Below are positions 33,466 through 33,641 of a DNA stretch of 33,641 nt, one piece after another. Source of the DNA: an uncultured Lachnospiraceae bacterium (GTDB lineage: Bacteria > Bacillota > Clostridia > Lachnospirales > Lachnospiraceae). The stretch covers positions 1-33,641 of the forward strand of contig CAOKPU010000034.1 of NCBI GenBank assembly GCA_948470755.1, in the 5' to 3' direction. A program made the translations under genes and the position numbers. The notes under the pieces were generated by a model. It was not told where the DNA came from and ran no database searches. It saw only the letters and a program-made list of their open reading frames with translations. Numbering within the stretch: the stretch's first letter is position 1; each line of letters starts with the position of its first letter.

Positions 33466-33641
33466 CTATTCCTTTTCGTTTTCTATGTTTGAGGATATAT
33501 TTTCTGCCTTTTCATTTTCGGCAGTCTGTTCCGCAGCCTTTTGGGAGTGGCGCGCATAGAGCTGATCCCATGGGAGGGGATTGCGGGCTTTTTTGTTGTA
33601 ATAAAGCAATAAGGATTCTGCAAATCCCATACTTCCAGGAC
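33466..33641 (-). CDS. C-terminal part of an unknown protein (partial, runs off right edge)
   Basis: On the minus strand the frame is open from the window edge to a stop at 33466-33468, giving 57 visible residues. It includes MGFAESLLLYYNKKARNPLPW and then an Ala/Glu/Asn-rich tail ending ENEKE. The other two frames on this strand stop earlier, and codon use is ordinary. A natural-looking C-terminus with a charged tail, probably another gene of the inserted element. Function unknown. Confidence 0.5.
   Translation of the reverse strand, partial: PGSMGFAESLLLYYNKKARNPLPWDQLYARHSQKAAEQTAENEKAENISSNIENEKE

Larger units (their letters stand above)
32564..33641. mobile_element. Probable end of an integrated mobile element inserted in comM
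   Basis: From the break in comM at about 32563 to the right edge, gene content changes to small unknown proteins, a large imperfect palindrome and a minus-strand partial gene. comM is a known integration site for genomic islands, for example the AbaR islands of Acinetobacter. No integrase, transposase or att repeat is visible within this kilobase; the rest would lie outside the window. Confidence 0.55.

Overview
The window reads as the chromosome of a spore-forming, low-to-mid GC Firmicute, most likely a Lachnospiraceae-type Clostridium. Supporting points are strong AGGAGG ribosome sites, frequent TTG/GTG starts, sporulation genes (gpr, spoIIP, sigK), a ClpC ATPase, a YtrA-type GntR regulator and the conserved neighbourhood rpsT | gpr-spoIIP-lepA-hemW. 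No species can be named from the sequence alone.

Layout, left to right. (1) 1-926: 3' part of an M29-type aminopeptidase. (2) 1089-5147: purine operon fragment purE-purM-purN-purD, with purM/purN and purN/purD overlapping, then a small zinc-ribbon protein. (3) 5187-9536: SH3-domain membrane protein with an extremely acidic tail; then a GntR/YtrA regulator, with a palindromic operator over its own -10 box, overlapping clpC. (4) 9615-15098: unknown conserved protein, radA, and a heterodimeric ABC exporter. (5) 15102-15826, minus strand: lspA and tRNA-Trp. (6) 16128-18179: bcp, yaaA and a ferritin-like protein, a plausible peroxide/iron group. (7) 18242-18422: two back-to-back very long hairpins. 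(8) 18567-21916: GGDEF protein, zinc-ribbon membrane protein and TPM-domain protein. (9) 22027-23555, minus strand: lipoprotein and rpsT. (10) 23786-31355: gpr, spoIIP, lepA, hemW, sigK and a degenerate HD-GYP protein. (11) 31520-33641: comM/yifB whose 3' part is replaced after codon 348 by unrelated DNA with small unknown genes, most simply one end of an integrated mobile element running off the right edge.

The least ordinary content lies between and across genes. A modular repeat family (four units in 16606-21054) consists of several hairpins flanked by a short direct repeat of the type ATGGGGGTTAG. The direct repeat supplies the ribosome site of yaaA and of the TPM gene, and the units overlap upstream stop codons. 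Paired substitutions between units keep the stems, which argues for selection on structure. A separate ~68-bp element sits directly before the start codons of purM and of the lipoprotein gene and supplies both GAGG ribosome sites. rpsT is out of frame after an A7 run, exactly at a canonical A_AAA_AAG slippery heptamer, where a -1 slip would restore a normal S20 protein. Two very long inverted repeats stand between the ferritin-like gene and the GGDEF gene.

All calls come from reading the sequence and from recalled family knowledge; no database search or folding programme was run. Stretches not listed as features (927-1088, 10153-10211, 23678-23785, 29225-29334, 31356-31406) showed nothing I can support.
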